From assembly GCA_030694465.1 (NCBI GenBank), contig JAUXYJ010000023.1, forward strand, positions 434,001-498,000: 64,000 nt of DNA, written 5' to 3'. A model generated the notes under the pieces. That model saw only the letters and a program-made list of their open reading frames with translations, was not told the origin of the DNA and searched no databases. This DNA is from Deltaproteobacteria bacterium. Lineage in GTDB: Bacteria; Myxococcota_A; Polyangia; Polyangiales; Ga0077539. A program made the translations under genes and the position numbers. Within the stretch, counting starts at the first letter, position 1, and every line of letters starts with the position of its first letter. Positions 1 to 8,778 of this stretch are shown one piece after another.

Positions 1-2
1 CC

Positions 3-1253
3 GCGTATCGCTACCTTGGGGGATTTTTCTTCGCGTGGATCTTTACGCATGCTGGGACGTACCCCGCGCCCTACACGCTCTTGGTCGTGGGGTTTCTCAC
101 GTTCTCGATGGCGCTCATGAAGCGCAACGAGGGCGACCGCGCGTGGCTCACGCCCTTCGTAAGCGCAACGGTCCTCGGTGTGGTCTTTGTGCTGTTAGCG
201 CTCGCGAAGTTCGTCCCGCTGATGCTGTTTCTCAAACAGTTTTCGCGCACCTGGGCGGTGATCGAGCAGCATCCTGCCCCGACGATTTTCTCGAACTTCA
301 CAGGGGGATACATCCCGATTCTCGTCCTCGCGGGGCTCGCGCCCGTGCTGCGCGATCGCTGGGGCGCCGTGTTCGCGCTCGGCGCGGGGCTCTTCTTTGT
401 CTTGGCCATGGGCGATTTTGACCCCCTCTCGCCCTATCACTTGCTCAAGCAATTGCCGTTGTTTAAGCAGCTTCGCTCGCCAGAGCGTCACGTCATTTTA
501 GTGATCCAGTTCTTGGTCCTAGGCGCCGCGCGCACGATCACGTTGGTCGAAGATGCGATCGCACAGAGCGTCCCTTGGGCCCTCGGGGCGTCCTCGCTCA
601 GTGTGCTCCCGCGCTCACTGCGGATCGGCGCGGTCGCGCTGGGGACCGCGTGCGCCGCGGGGATTTTTGCGCCCAAATACGTGCAAATGGTCAAGCAGTC
701 CGCGCCCTCGTACGCGTCGGTGCAGTACAGCTTTGAGCCCGCGCGACACATGCAACAGCCCTTTCGCCAACAGCGCGGAAACCGCCGAGATGGGCACGTG
801 TTTCCGGCGATGCACGCCGGCTCGCTGGCCTGCATCACGGGGATCCCGGTGCCGCAGTCACGACTTCTGCGTGGAGATTTGCAGGCAGAAGAGTATCCCT
901 TAGACCCCGCCCTCGCGACCGTGCGCCGCGTGTATTGGTCCCCCAACGCCATCACACTCGATGTCACCGCGCGACGCGCGACCCGCGTGTTGATCAACCA
1001 GAACTACCACCGCTATTGGCGCAGCCGCGAGGGCACGGTGGTGTCTCACCAAGGCCTCCTCGCGGTGAATGTCCCTGCAGGGCAACACCGCGTCACGCTG
1101 CGATTTGTCGACTGGCCCAGCTACATCGCGGCGAGTATTTCGCTCCTGACGCTGTTGGGACTGCTGGGACTCTTGGCTCGCTACGCGTGGACGTACTTGC
1201 TTGAGCTTGCGCGTCCTTTTGGCAGCAAAAACACAAGTAAACCCAACCGCTAG
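3..1253 (+). CDS. YfhO-like multi-pass membrane protein, 5' end cut by window
   Basis: The frame is open from base 3, so only the last 416 residues are seen and the true start lies outside. Several hydrophobic segments lie in the first half. They are followed by a PLFKQLRSPERH stretch resembling the conserved 'lr.P.R' region of YfhO/GT39-type membrane proteins. A soluble region of about 170 residues (LINQNYHRYWR, NVPAGQHRVTLRF) precedes a final transmembrane helix, as in YfhO proteins. The family is thought to act in glycosyl transfer onto surface polymers. That role is inferred from architecture; no catalytic residue was identified. It converges with the next gene across a 3-base gap. Confidence 0.65.
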   Translation, partial: AYRYLGGFFFAWIFTHAGTYPAPYTLLVVGFLTFSMALMKRNEGDRAWLTPFVSATVLGVVFVLLALAKFVPLMLFLKQFSRTWAVIEQHPAPTIFSNFTGGYIPILVLAGLAPVLRDRWGAVFALGAGLFFVLAMGDFDPLSPYHLLKQLPLFKQLRSPERHVILVIQFLVLGAARTITLVEDAIAQSVPWALGASSLSVLPRSLRIGAVALGTACAAGIFAPKYVQMVKQSAPSYASVQYSFEPARHMQQPFRQQRGNRRDGHVFPAMHAGSLACITGIPVPQSRLLRGDLQAEEYPLDPALATVRRVYWSPNAITLDVTARRATRVLINQNYHRYWRSREGTVVSHQGLLAVNVPAGQHRVTLRFVDWPSYIAASISLLTLLGLLGLLARYAWTYLLELARPFGSKNTSKPNR

Positions 1254-1256
1254 GCG

Positions 1257-2594
1257 CTACCGCGAGGACAGCTCAATGAACCGACCACGCAGGCGAAAGT
1301 GCGGACTGTTCGAGCCCTCAGACCAGAGCACAAAGAAGATGTCCCCCGCGATGTGCGTGATGCCCGGCGCATAGGCCGGCGCGCCGGGTGCACCCAAGAG
1401 CATGCGCGTCGAGGTGACCGCGGTGACCGCTCCGGGGGGTCGGATTCGCGCGGCCCACACCTGGTTGCGGCTCCCCGAGATCAACCGAAAGAACACCAGG
1501 CCCGCGCCCCCCGCGCGGTCCATCGCGAGGCGTGGCGCGTGGTTGGTCCCCGTGGTGCCAATGCGGCCAAGCACGTTGACCCTCGTGGGCTCACTGACGT
1601 TGCTCACACGGACGTAGCCGCCTTCGGTAAACGCGAGCAGTGTCGCCTGCGAATCTGCAGCGATAAAAGGAGACGCTCCCATCGGCGCGGCGTTGGCGGG
1701 GGTGACCAAGCCAGTGCCAGCGATCAGCACATTGGGGTTTGTGTCGCCCCGCTCAAACGCGAAGCGCAAGCGGTTCATCGAGGCAACCGTCGCGCTGCTG
1801 GGCCCCTGCGAAGTGGTCGCCTCAAGCGCGCTCACGGCGTCCTCGGTGGGATCTCCGTTGGCCGGCAGCTGCTGCGCAAACGCCTGAAAACTCATCGCCT
1901 CGGGGATCGCGCGGATGCCCGCGATCACAAAGCCCGAGGGCCCCGCTGCGACGCTCTGCACCGCGTGGTTGCGTGTCAGCGGCATGCCCATCGCGCGCGA
2001 GCGCAACGTGCTGTCCGAGCGTCCCCCGATTGATCCCTCGCGGCTCATTGTTCGATAGTGAATTTGCAGGTTGCTGTCACCGCCGTTGCCATCGTCGGTG
2101 GTCCACGCGACTAGCACGTTGCCGCTCTCGTCGATCGCGAGGTCTGGGTCGATGCTGTTGCCCGCGCTGGTGTTGAGCACCACAGGCGGGACCAACACTT
2201 GGCCATCGAGCCCGATGCGCGTAGCGAGCACATCAAACAAACGGCTCGCGTTGCGTGTGGCCGAATAGACGACCCAAACACCAAGCCCATCAAACGCCGC
2301 GGCGCCGTGGATCTGCGCGTCGCGGCCGCCGGTGCAGCTCTCGTCAGGACAGGGGTCCAGGTCGATCGCGCGGTCCAACGTGACCGGCGCGAGCCCGCCC
2401 TCAAGCTCTCGGACATTGCTGTCTGCCACGGCATCGCTCGCCACGACGTCGCTCGCTACGACGTCCATCGCGGCCGAGCCATCAGGCGACGTCGCGGGCT
2501 GCGAACAGGCACCTTGGAGCGCAAAAAATGGCGCAATGGAGAGCGCAAGGGCTCTGGGCGTGCGACGAAATCGTCGCGAAGTGAGTGCGAACAC
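1257..2594 (-). CDS. Secreted lipoprotein-like protein with Asp/Ala-rich linker
   Basis: 445 residues if started at the GTG at 2594, which places a basic and hydrophobic signal segment directly before Cys-Ser (FALQGAC). The lipobox is not canonical, because Gln sits at -3. A linker rich in Asp, Val and Ser follows (DVVASDVVASDAVADS). The rest looks like an all-beta, WD/YncE-like secreted domain with repeated 'DLAIDESGNVLVAW' and 'RLAMDRAGGAGLVFF' units. It is divergent from the next lipoprotein, with 81 bp between starts, and the two share the same layout. The linker carries a degenerate copy of the dispersed palindrome at 2481-2500, reading PATSP. Function unknown. Confidence 0.7.
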   Translation of the reverse strand: MFALTSRRFRRTPRALALSIAPFFALQGACSQPATSPDGSAAMDVVASDVVASDAVADSNVRELEGGLAPVTLDRAIDLDPCPDESCTGGRDAQIHGAAAFDGLGVWVVYSATRNASRLFDVLATRIGLDGQVLVPPVVLNTSAGNSIDPDLAIDESGNVLVAWTTDDGNGGDSNLQIHYRTMSREGSIGGRSDSTLRSRAMGMPLTRNHAVQSVAAGPSGFVIAGIRAIPEAMSFQAFAQQLPANGDPTEDAVSALEATTSQGPSSATVASMNRLRFAFERGDTNPNVLIAGTGLVTPANAAPMGASPFIAADSQATLLAFTEGGYVRVSNVSEPTRVNVLGRIGTTGTNHAPRLAMDRAGGAGLVFFRLISGSRNQVWAARIRPPGAVTAVTSTRMLLGAPGAPAYAPGITHIAGDIFFVLWSEGSNSPHFRLRGRFIELSSR

Positions 2595-2675
2595 AGTGCG
2601 TAGAGAGTCCCTACACCGGCGCTTAGAATGCAAGCCTTGGTGGTCATGGATTGTCAGAGTCGTACAGTGCAGGCG

Positions 2676-4118
2676 ATGAATTCTTACGTTGCAAGAGGCG
2701 CTCACCGTGTTGGGTTTGTTGGCGTGTCGATCACAGCGGTCGCGCTCTTGGCCTGTGGCGTGAGCGTAAGGGGCGTGCAGGACGGCGGCGAAGACAGCGC
2801 GACGCGCGACGTTTCGACGGGTCTTGACGCGGCAGAATCAGACGCTCGGCGTGACGTGACGGTGCCTCTTGATCGTGTCGAGGCCGTCGATGGGGGCATC
2901 GCTCGCGACGATGGATCGCGGGACGTGCTGATCCCTGCCCCTCCCGAGCCCGAGACCTTGCCGACCGTGGGTCCCCGCAGGTGCGTGTTTGCGAGCGCCA
3001 CCGTCCGCGCGTTTGACGACGTCGTAGAGATCTCGCGCACATACGGTCCGTACGCGCACCACCTGACCTGGGACCGCACCGCGCGGGCGCTGCCCGAGGC
3101 TTGGCTCGCGTCGTGGGTGGACACCCTGGGCGCGCTCCACGAGGTGCGCATCGGAGACTCGGGCGGCGTGACCAATGAGCGCACGATCGCGCCTGCGGCC
3201 GCGATCGCTCGGGCCGGGATCGAAGCGCACGAGGGGCTCTTTGGAGCGGATTTTCTCACGCAATCGGGCACTGCGAACCAGAGCATTGTGCGCATCCACA
3301 GCTCGGATTTTGGTGCGACGTTTGCGATCGATACGGTGCCGACGAGTGCGCGCTATCCCGGACACGCCGCGCTCTTGGGAGGCACGGCCTGGGTGCCCAC
3401 GACGCGCACCGGAGCGCGCAATCGGCTCGAGCTACGCGCAGACCGCCTCGCGCCTGATGGCCGAACGTGGGCGGCGTCGAGTGTGCTTCGAACGCAGGGC
3501 TCGGTCACCGCGCCGCGGATCGTGATGGGACGCAACAGCGTGTGGTTTGCGTTTCTACAAGACTGGGATTTTCCACTCGAAATCGCTGTCGCGCCCATCA
3601 ACCGGTCGACGGGCGAGCCCACAGGGCGCATCTCGCAGGTCGAAGGTTCAGGCGCATGCAGCGCGATCGGTGGCTTTGATGTGCTGTCCACGTACGACCT
3701 CCCGGTGACCGTTGAATCATGCGATGGCCGTGGAATTCGCCTCACCGTTTTCGGTGAGTTCGTTCGTCCCGATCCGCCGACGCCCACGGTACGCACGTGG
3801 GTGCGTGCCCGCTCGACCAGCGCCGAAGACCGAGGTCAATCGCTGCGGGCCCGCGTGGGATACAACGGTCGCGAGCTCGCGGTCGCCTGGCGCGAGCCCG
3901 GAGAGCAAGCGATCAGCGTGCGATTTGTCACGCCGTTTAGCGATGAGATGTCTGCCCGTGTGACCATCCCGTCGCCCGAACCCGTGCTCGATGACACGGT
4001 CGAGATCGCTGCGCTGCCCACGAGTGACGGCGCGTGGGCCGTGCTGTGGTCCACGACCTCGGCCACCTACCTCGCCCGCATGGGTCGCTGCGGAACCAAC
4101 CGCGCCGGCAGCCCTTAG
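2676..4118 (+). CDS. Lipoprotein with Asp-rich linker, beta-propeller-like
   Basis: 480 residues from the ATG at 2676, chosen because it leaves a compact signal peptide ending ALLACG; an upstream in-frame ATG at 2628 would add 16 unneeded residues. The mature N-terminus is Asp/Ala/Arg-rich (GGEDSATRDVSTGLDAAESD), typical of myxobacterial surface lipoproteins. The remainder has beta-strand-rich repeats without a recognised catalytic motif. It is divergently paired with the similar lipoprotein ending at 1257, and the two may be distant paralogues sharing a promoter region. Surface location is inferred from the lipobox; function unknown. Confidence 0.7.
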   Translation: MNSYVARGAHRVGFVGVSITAVALLACGVSVRGVQDGGEDSATRDVSTGLDAAESDARRDVTVPLDRVEAVDGGIARDDGSRDVLIPAPPEPETLPTVGPRRCVFASATVRAFDDVVEISRTYGPYAHHLTWDRTARALPEAWLASWVDTLGALHEVRIGDSGGVTNERTIAPAAAIARAGIEAHEGLFGADFLTQSGTANQSIVRIHSSDFGATFAIDTVPTSARYPGHAALLGGTAWVPTTRTGARNRLELRADRLAPDGRTWAASSVLRTQGSVTAPRIVMGRNSVWFAFLQDWDFPLEIAVAPINRSTGEPTGRISQVEGSGACSAIGGFDVLSTYDLPVTVESCDGRGIRLTVFGEFVRPDPPTPTVRTWVRARSTSAEDRGQSLRARVGYNGRELAVAWREPGEQAISVRFVTPFSDEMSARVTIPSPEPVLDDTVEIAALPTSDGAWAVLWSTTSATYLARMGRCGTNRAGSP

Positions 4119-4285
4119 CGCACGCACCGATCGCTTCACGTTGCGCTCAGGGCCTCGGCTGCGCTTTGATTCGCGCCGTCGTGAATATCCAAGGCCCGCC
4201 AGGGTTCGAGCACGTCCCACTGCTCAGACAGCCCACCGCACAAGAGTCCGTCCATTCGCGTGCTGGTTATCCAGTGAACTCACGC

Positions 4286-4663
4286 ATGATGGACCGCGCA
4301 AAGATCTTCGCCGAGGCGCTCTTTGCGACCGACGAGGGACCTCCAGATCCCGAGCGAATTCGCTGGCTTATGGACGATCTCAGAGACTTTCTCGGTCACG
4401 CAGGGGGGCGTGCGCGCGGGATCTTTAGGCTCTGTCTCTTCGCGTGTGATTGGCTCGCGCCCTTGAGCGTGCGCAAGGTCCCGACGCTGGCAAACTTGTC
4501 TCGCGACGAGCGCATCCGCGCGCTCGCCACGCTCGAACACAGCGCCCTAGGTCCCGCTGCGCTCGGCCCCAAGGCCATCTTGTGCATCCTGTGGTTCGAG
4601 CACCCAGACACCCAGCGAGAGACCCGCACGACGCCTTCGTGCATGACCGAGGTGCGCTCATGA
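4286..4663 (+). CDS. Small partner of GMC oxidoreductase
   Basis: 125 residues from ATG 4286; a second ATG at 4289 is equally possible. Its stop overlaps the start of the GMC oxidoreductase by four bases (ATGA), so the two are translationally coupled. It is mostly helical and ends with an ILCILWFEHPDTQRE segment. This resembles the small subunit or N-terminal helical region that accompanies GMC alcohol dehydrogenases and gluconate 2-dehydrogenase subunit 3. No Tat or Sec signal is evident. I infer that it is a structural or electron-transfer partner of the downstream enzyme. Confidence 0.6.
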   Translation: MMDRAKIFAEALFATDEGPPDPERIRWLMDDLRDFLGHAGGRARGIFRLCLFACDWLAPLSVRKVPTLANLSRDERIRALATLEHSALGPAALGPKAILCILWFEHPDTQRETRTTPSCMTEVRS

Positions 4664-6177
4664 GCTTGCACGCAGGACGCATGCAGCGAGGACCGCTGAC
4701 GCTCGATTGCGACACCGTCATTGTGGGCTCGGGCGCCGGCGGTGCCCCGGTCGCAGCCACGCTGGCCGAGTCCGGTGAGCGCGTGGTGATCCTCGAAGAG
4801 GGACCGCACGTCTCGGGCGAACAACACGGTCAAATGCGCCCGAGCCAGTCGGTCAGGCACGTGTGGCGCGATGGCGCGCTCACCCTCGCAGTGGGGCTCG
4901 GAGACTCACCCTCGGTCAACGTGACCGCGGCGCGCATGGTGGGCGGATCGTCTGCGGTGACTGGTGGCGTGTGCTTTCGAGCGCCCGAGGCTGTGCTCTC
5001 ACAGTGGGCCAAAGACCTGCGCATCGACGACCTCCAGCCCAACGCCATGGCGCGCTGGTTTGACCAGGTCGCCAAGGACATTCACATCGAAGAAGTCCCT
5101 GCCAATATGCGCTCAAAGAGCACGCAGCTCTTCATCGAAGGTGGCGCGCGCGAGGGCATCTCGTTTGAGCCCATGAGCCGCAACACACACCAATGCAATG
5201 GCTGTGGTCGCTGCAATTTTGGCTGTCCCCACAACGCCAAATTGAGCGTCGACCGGACCTACCTCCCGCGCGCGATCGCGGCGGGCGCCGAGCTCCTCAG
5301 CGACTGCATGGTGGACCGCATCGTGACCGACCGTGGCCGCGCGATCGGGGTGTCAGGCGTAGCCCTCAACGGCCCCTACGGGCAGCGTGGCGACGCAGTG
5401 CATGTGCGCGCCAAACGCGTGGTGGTCGCAGCGGGCGCGATGTACACGCCGATGCTCTTGCAGCGCAGCGGGATCGGCCGCGGATCCAGAGCGCTTGGGC
5501 GCAACCTCACGGTGCACCCGAGCTTTCGCGTGATGGCACGATTTGATCAGCCCGTGCGTGGCTGGGAGGGGGCCCTGCAGAGCGCGTACAGCAAGCACTA
5601 TGAGCCCGACGGCATGGTGCTCAACAGCGTGTTTGTGCCGAGCGGAGTGCTCGCCGCGACCATGCCGGGGTTCGCACAAGCTCACGCCAAATTTCGCAAT
5701 CAGATCGACCACTTAGCGATGTTCGGAGGCATGCTCCACGACGACGGCGGCGGGCGAGTGCACCGGCTGCCGTTTTCGCGCGAGCCCGCGATGACGTACC
5801 GAATGTCTCCACGCGACCGCGCGCGGATCCCGGTGCTCTTGGATCGCATGGCGAAGATCTTCTTCGCTGCAGGCGCGCGCGAGGTATTTTTGCCCGTGTT
5901 TGGTCTCGATCCCGTCGACGCCGATGCCCTCGGGCGCATCGATTGGTCGCGCATTCATGGGCGCCAGTTTGAGTGCAGCTCGCAGCATCCGCTAGGCACT
6001 TGCCATATGGGCTCGTCGCCCGATCACTCGGTGATCGACCCGACCGGGAGCGTCTGGGACGTCCCCAATGTCTTCGTCGCCGACGGCAGCATCTTGCCCA
6101 CGAGCCTCGGCGTAAACCCCCAGTGGACCATCATGGCGATGGCGCTGCGGGTCGCGCATCGGCTCGTGCGCGCATAA
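4660..6177 (+). CDS. GMC family FAD oxidoreductase with Cys-rich motif
   Basis: 505 residues. An N-terminal Rossmann motif VGSGAGGAP (about residues 22-30) and VVILEEGP bind FAD. The GMC signature region near the C-terminus has SSQHPLGTCHMG, with the catalytic His, and VNPQWTIMAMAL, with the Asn that replaces the second His in many members. A Cys cluster, CNGCGRCNFGCP (about residues 178-189), matches the CxxCGxC..GCP motif of bacterial GMC enzymes related to long-chain fatty alcohol or sterol oxidases; it could hold an Fe-S cluster. Substrate is unknown, but an alcohol or sterol is likely. No signal peptide is present. Start 4660 is set by the ATGA overlap with its partner. Confidence 0.85.
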   Translation: MSLHAGRMQRGPLTLDCDTVIVGSGAGGAPVAATLAESGERVVILEEGPHVSGEQHGQMRPSQSVRHVWRDGALTLAVGLGDSPSVNVTAARMVGGSSAVTGGVCFRAPEAVLSQWAKDLRIDDLQPNAMARWFDQVAKDIHIEEVPANMRSKSTQLFIEGGAREGISFEPMSRNTHQCNGCGRCNFGCPHNAKLSVDRTYLPRAIAAGAELLSDCMVDRIVTDRGRAIGVSGVALNGPYGQRGDAVHVRAKRVVVAAGAMYTPMLLQRSGIGRGSRALGRNLTVHPSFRVMARFDQPVRGWEGALQSAYSKHYEPDGMVLNSVFVPSGVLAATMPGFAQAHAKFRNQIDHLAMFGGMLHDDGGGRVHRLPFSREPAMTYRMSPRDRARIPVLLDRMAKIFFAAGAREVFLPVFGLDPVDADALGRIDWSRIHGRQFECSSQHPLGTCHMGSSPDHSVIDPTGSVWDVPNVFVADGSILPTSLGVNPQWTIMAMALRVAHRLVRA

Positions 6178-6235
6178 CGCGGCGCGGCCGCACGCTCGCT
6201 CGCGCAGGGGGCCCATTTCGCGGTACTTGTTCGGG

Positions 6236-6868
6236 ATGCATCTGTTGCTCTGGACGTGCGCGTTGTTGGACCAAGCCCTCATGCCAGTCCCCGCGACCGC
6301 GGGCCTGGCGTCAACCCCTGTGCAGACCGTGCAGACAGCGCCCCCGGCCGGCGAGCCAACCATCGTCGATGCACCTGTGATTTCGCAGCCAGAACCTGTC
6401 CCCCCATTGATGGCAGCTCCCGACGAGATGCCCCTGCGGCGCGTCGGTGTGCACCTCGCGCTCAACGCGACGCTCTTGGTAGACTTCTCGTTTGCGCGCA
6501 TCGGGTATGCGGGGTTTGCGACTCAGCTCACGGGCCTCGGCGCGCTCGTGAGCCCCGAGCGCAACTACACCCTCTCGGCGCAAGTGCTCGGTGGCGTCGC
6601 GCTGCCGCTGCATACGGGGCAGTCGCTCAGGCTCACGGCAGACCTCACGCCCGCGCTGACCTACTTTCACAGCGCACCGGTCAACATGCTCTCGGTGGGC
6701 TTTTTGGCAGGGATCCGGATGGTGCATCGCAGCGGGTTTACCGCGGCCCTGAGGCTCCCCTTGGTGGGCTACGCGGGCGCCCCCGACGCACAGCGCGGAT
6801 CGCTGCTGTACTACTACTACGGGGCCATCGTGACGGTGCCCTTCTTGTCGTTTGGATACAGCTTTTAA
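6236..6868 (+). CDS. Putative outer-membrane beta-barrel protein
   Basis: 210 residues from ATG 6236. A short hydrophobic start (MHLLLWTCALLDQALM) looks like a signal peptide and is followed by a Pro/Ala-rich spacer. The C-terminal 140 residues alternate polar and hydrophobic residues, and the protein ends in aromatic SFGYSF with a terminal Phe, the usual C-terminal signature of outer-membrane beta barrels. No family name can be given. It lies 58 bp after the GMC gene and could be cotranscribed. It is followed by a hairpin that overlaps its stop codon. Confidence 0.6.
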   Translation: MHLLLWTCALLDQALMPVPATAGLASTPVQTVQTAPPAGEPTIVDAPVISQPEPVPPLMAAPDEMPLRRVGVHLALNATLLVDFSFARIGYAGFATQLTGLGALVSPERNYTLSAQVLGGVALPLHTGQSLRLTADLTPALTYFHSAPVNMLSVGFLAGIRMVHRSGFTAALRLPLVGYAGAPDAQRGSLLYYYYGAIVTVPFLSFGYSF

Positions 6869-6890
6869 TCACACGATTCGCTGTGATTTT
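6867..6890. terminator. Hairpin between convergent genes
   Basis: AATCACA (6867-6873) can pair with TGTGATT (6882-6888) around an 8-base loop and is followed by T residues on the plus strand. It lies in the 31-bp gap between two convergent genes. It is a plausible terminator for the plus-strand gene; the T run is short. Confidence 0.45.
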
Positions 6891-6899
6891 GCACACGAA

Positions 6900-7370
6900 T
6901 TAGCGCGGCGTGTAGCGCACGATCACTACGCGTCCGTCGTATTCGCAGGTCGCGAGCGCGGCCTCGATCACAGACTGCACGTGCGCCATGGAGCCGCCAC
7001 CCGCGCCGGCACCGATGAGGGGCAGCGCGATGGACTCAAAGCCGTGGGTCTTGGCCAACGCGATCGCGTGGACGACGCTGTCATGGATCGAGCGCTCGCT
7101 GGCAGTCCACAAGAGGTTGATCCCCGCGACGTGGATGATCGCTTGGAACGCAAGCTTTCCTGGGCCCGTGAGCACCGCGCCGCCCAGCGGGATGAGCGGC
7201 ATCGCGGCGAGCTCACGAAAGGGCGCGCTCCCTGCACGCTTGTGAATCGCACGCGAAACACCAGACAGAATCATCAACCACCAGGGGAGCGGGTTGCGAT
7301 TCCACGCGTTGACAATCACGTCGACTTGCTGATCGAGAAGGTCGCCTTCGACCACGGTGATGTGTGGCAT
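6900..7370 (-). CDS. Macro-domain protein (ADP-ribose binding/hydrolysis)
   Basis: 156 residues, a single macro domain. The N-terminus ITVVEGDLLDQQVDVIVNAWN and the GAGAGGGS loop before the last helix match the ADP-ribose binding loops of the YmdB/Appr-1''-processing fold. The usual VNAAN is VNAWN, and the G-rich loop after it is replaced by NPLPWWLMILSGVSRAIH. This is a divergent member whose ligand cannot be assumed. The start at ATG 7370 lies one base after the stop of the upstream nuclease-like gene, so the two form an operon. Cytoplasmic, as no signal is present. Confidence 0.75.
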   Translation of the reverse strand: MPHITVVEGDLLDQQVDVIVNAWNRNPLPWWLMILSGVSRAIHKRAGSAPFRELAAMPLIPLGGAVLTGPGKLAFQAIIHVAGINLLWTASERSIHDSVVHAIALAKTHGFESIALPLIGAGAGGGSMAHVQSVIEAALATCEYDGRVVIVRYTPR

Positions 7371-7371
7371 T

Positions 7372-8664
7372 TCAGCGGCGTGGCGCGATCTGCAAGCGCA
7401 CAGCTTGCCCATAGTGGTCGCTGAGCGGGCCCATACGACCGTCGCTGTACGGCACTGGATCGACGAACGCGACGGTGCTCTCGGCGACGTGGATGCGGTT
7501 GTCTGTGTCTCTCGCGAGCACATAGTCCAGGCGCGCCGGAAACTCGGTTCCTGCGTACTGCGCGAAGTACATCGCGTTGCAATCGGTCCCTGTAAACACG
7601 GTGTTTGGCGTGCGCGCGCAGTAGCCCGCGTCGCCGAGGGGCACCTGCAGCGCCATCGCCGGGTTGCTCGGCACGAGGTCGCCCAGGGTGATGTCCGCGT
7701 CGGCGTCGGCCATGCTCCGCGCGCGCACGGCGAGGTCGGTCACGCCGGCGTAGTGCATCATGACGGGGTACGACAGCGTGTTGGCGAACCAGTCGGGCTC
7801 GGAGGTCCCGTTGGCGAGCGCCCAGCGGTCGGTCGCGTAGTACGGCGCCGCGTTGAGATCCCCCATGACAAAGAGCAGGGCGTTGTCGGTCACGTTGCGA
7901 CGGGCGTGAAGACCGAGCTCACGAGCATGGGCCATTCGCAGGCGATACGCAGACGGAAACGCTGCGGTGTGTGTGTCGTACACGACCACGGGACCGAGCG
8001 CGGGGCTCTCAAAACGCACCGAGAGAAAGCCGCGGCTGTAGCCATTGGCGGGATAGAATTCGTTGCCCGAGATCTCGCTGTATTGCTCAGCCAAGACCAC
8101 GCCGGGCGTGGGCGCCACAGAGGTCTTAACCGCGATGGCGAGCCCATCGGTGTAGCCCGCGCGCGACGAGGTGACGACCCAGTATCCCGCGGTGGCTGCG
8201 GCCGCGCGAAAACGTGTGACGTCGCTCGAACGCCAGAGCTCTTGCACGGCGATGACGTCGTAGCCTTGGGCGAAGAGGGTCTGTGCCATCACCGCAGCGC
8301 GCACCTCGAGGTCAGGGGTCCGTGCGTAGTTTACGAGGCCGAAGAGCTGCACATCGAGCAGGCCCACGTTGTAGCTGAGCACACGCAGGGGCACCGCGTC
8401 TGCAGCGGCGGGCGGGTTGCTCGCTGCGATCTGCTGCAAAAGCGCACGCGGAGTAGGCTTCGCACTGAAGCTCAAGGGGTTGCGCAGCAGTTCGCCCACG
8501 GTGGTCGCGCCTGTGAGCAAACCCTGGTAGTGCGCGAACAAGGCCGAGGCAGCGAGGGCGACGTTGTCTTGCTCGACCGAGCCCAAAGGGATCCCTGCGC
8601 GACCACAGCTCACAGTGAGAGAAAGCGCCGACAAGACCACGCCGCGAAGAGCCAACAAACGCAT
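7372..8664 (-). CDS. Endonuclease/exonuclease/phosphatase-family lipoprotein
   Basis: 430 residues from ATG 8664. The start MRLLALRGVVLSALSLTVSC carries a lipobox (TVSC), so export and lipid anchoring are likely. Catalytic motifs of the DNase I-like (EEP) superfamily are present: VLSYNVGL, VQELWR (metal-binding Glu), YDTHT, MGDLNAAP (Asp/Asn) and SDHYG (Asp-His). The layout also fits bacterial sphingomyelinase C-like members. Substrate could be extracellular DNA or a phospholipid; the sequence alone does not decide. It is first in an operon with the macro-domain gene one base downstream, an odd pairing of an exported and a cytosolic product. Confidence 0.75.
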   Translation of the reverse strand: MRLLALRGVVLSALSLTVSCGRAGIPLGSVEQDNVALAASALFAHYQGLLTGATTVGELLRNPLSFSAKPTPRALLQQIAASNPPAAADAVPLRVLSYNVGLLDVQLFGLVNYARTPDLEVRAAVMAQTLFAQGYDVIAVQELWRSSDVTRFRAAAATAGYWVVTSSRAGYTDGLAIAVKTSVAPTPGVVLAEQYSEISGNEFYPANGYSRGFLSVRFESPALGPVVVYDTHTAAFPSAYRLRMAHARELGLHARRNVTDNALLFVMGDLNAAPYYATDRWALANGTSEPDWFANTLSYPVMMHYAGVTDLAVRARSMADADADITLGDLVPSNPAMALQVPLGDAGYCARTPNTVFTGTDCNAMYFAQYAGTEFPARLDYVLARDTDNRIHVAESTVAFVDPVPYSDGRMGPLSDHYGQAVRLQIAPRR

Positions 8665-8744
8665 GGCCGAGAGTAAGCGACAGTCGCGGGTCTTTCGCAA
8701 TGGTCTCTCGCGCAAAGCGTGTGCCGATGCGCGCCGTGGGGCCG

Positions 8745-8764
8745 ACCCGGCTACGTCGCCGGAT
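8745..8764. repeat. Dispersed palindrome, 18/20 match
   Basis: ACCCGGCTACGTCGCCGGAT differs from the window consensus ACCCGGCGACGTCGCCGGGT at two positions. It lies between the Kelch lipoprotein end (8779) and the upstream start of the EEP gene (8664), so it is intergenic. Confidence 0.7.
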
Positions 8765-8778
8765 GTGAGCTTGCTTGG

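Noticed and set aside
7357-8676. Long plus-strand frame opposite the EEP gene
   Set aside because: Shadow of the real minus-strand gene, which has a signal peptide and all catalytic motifs.
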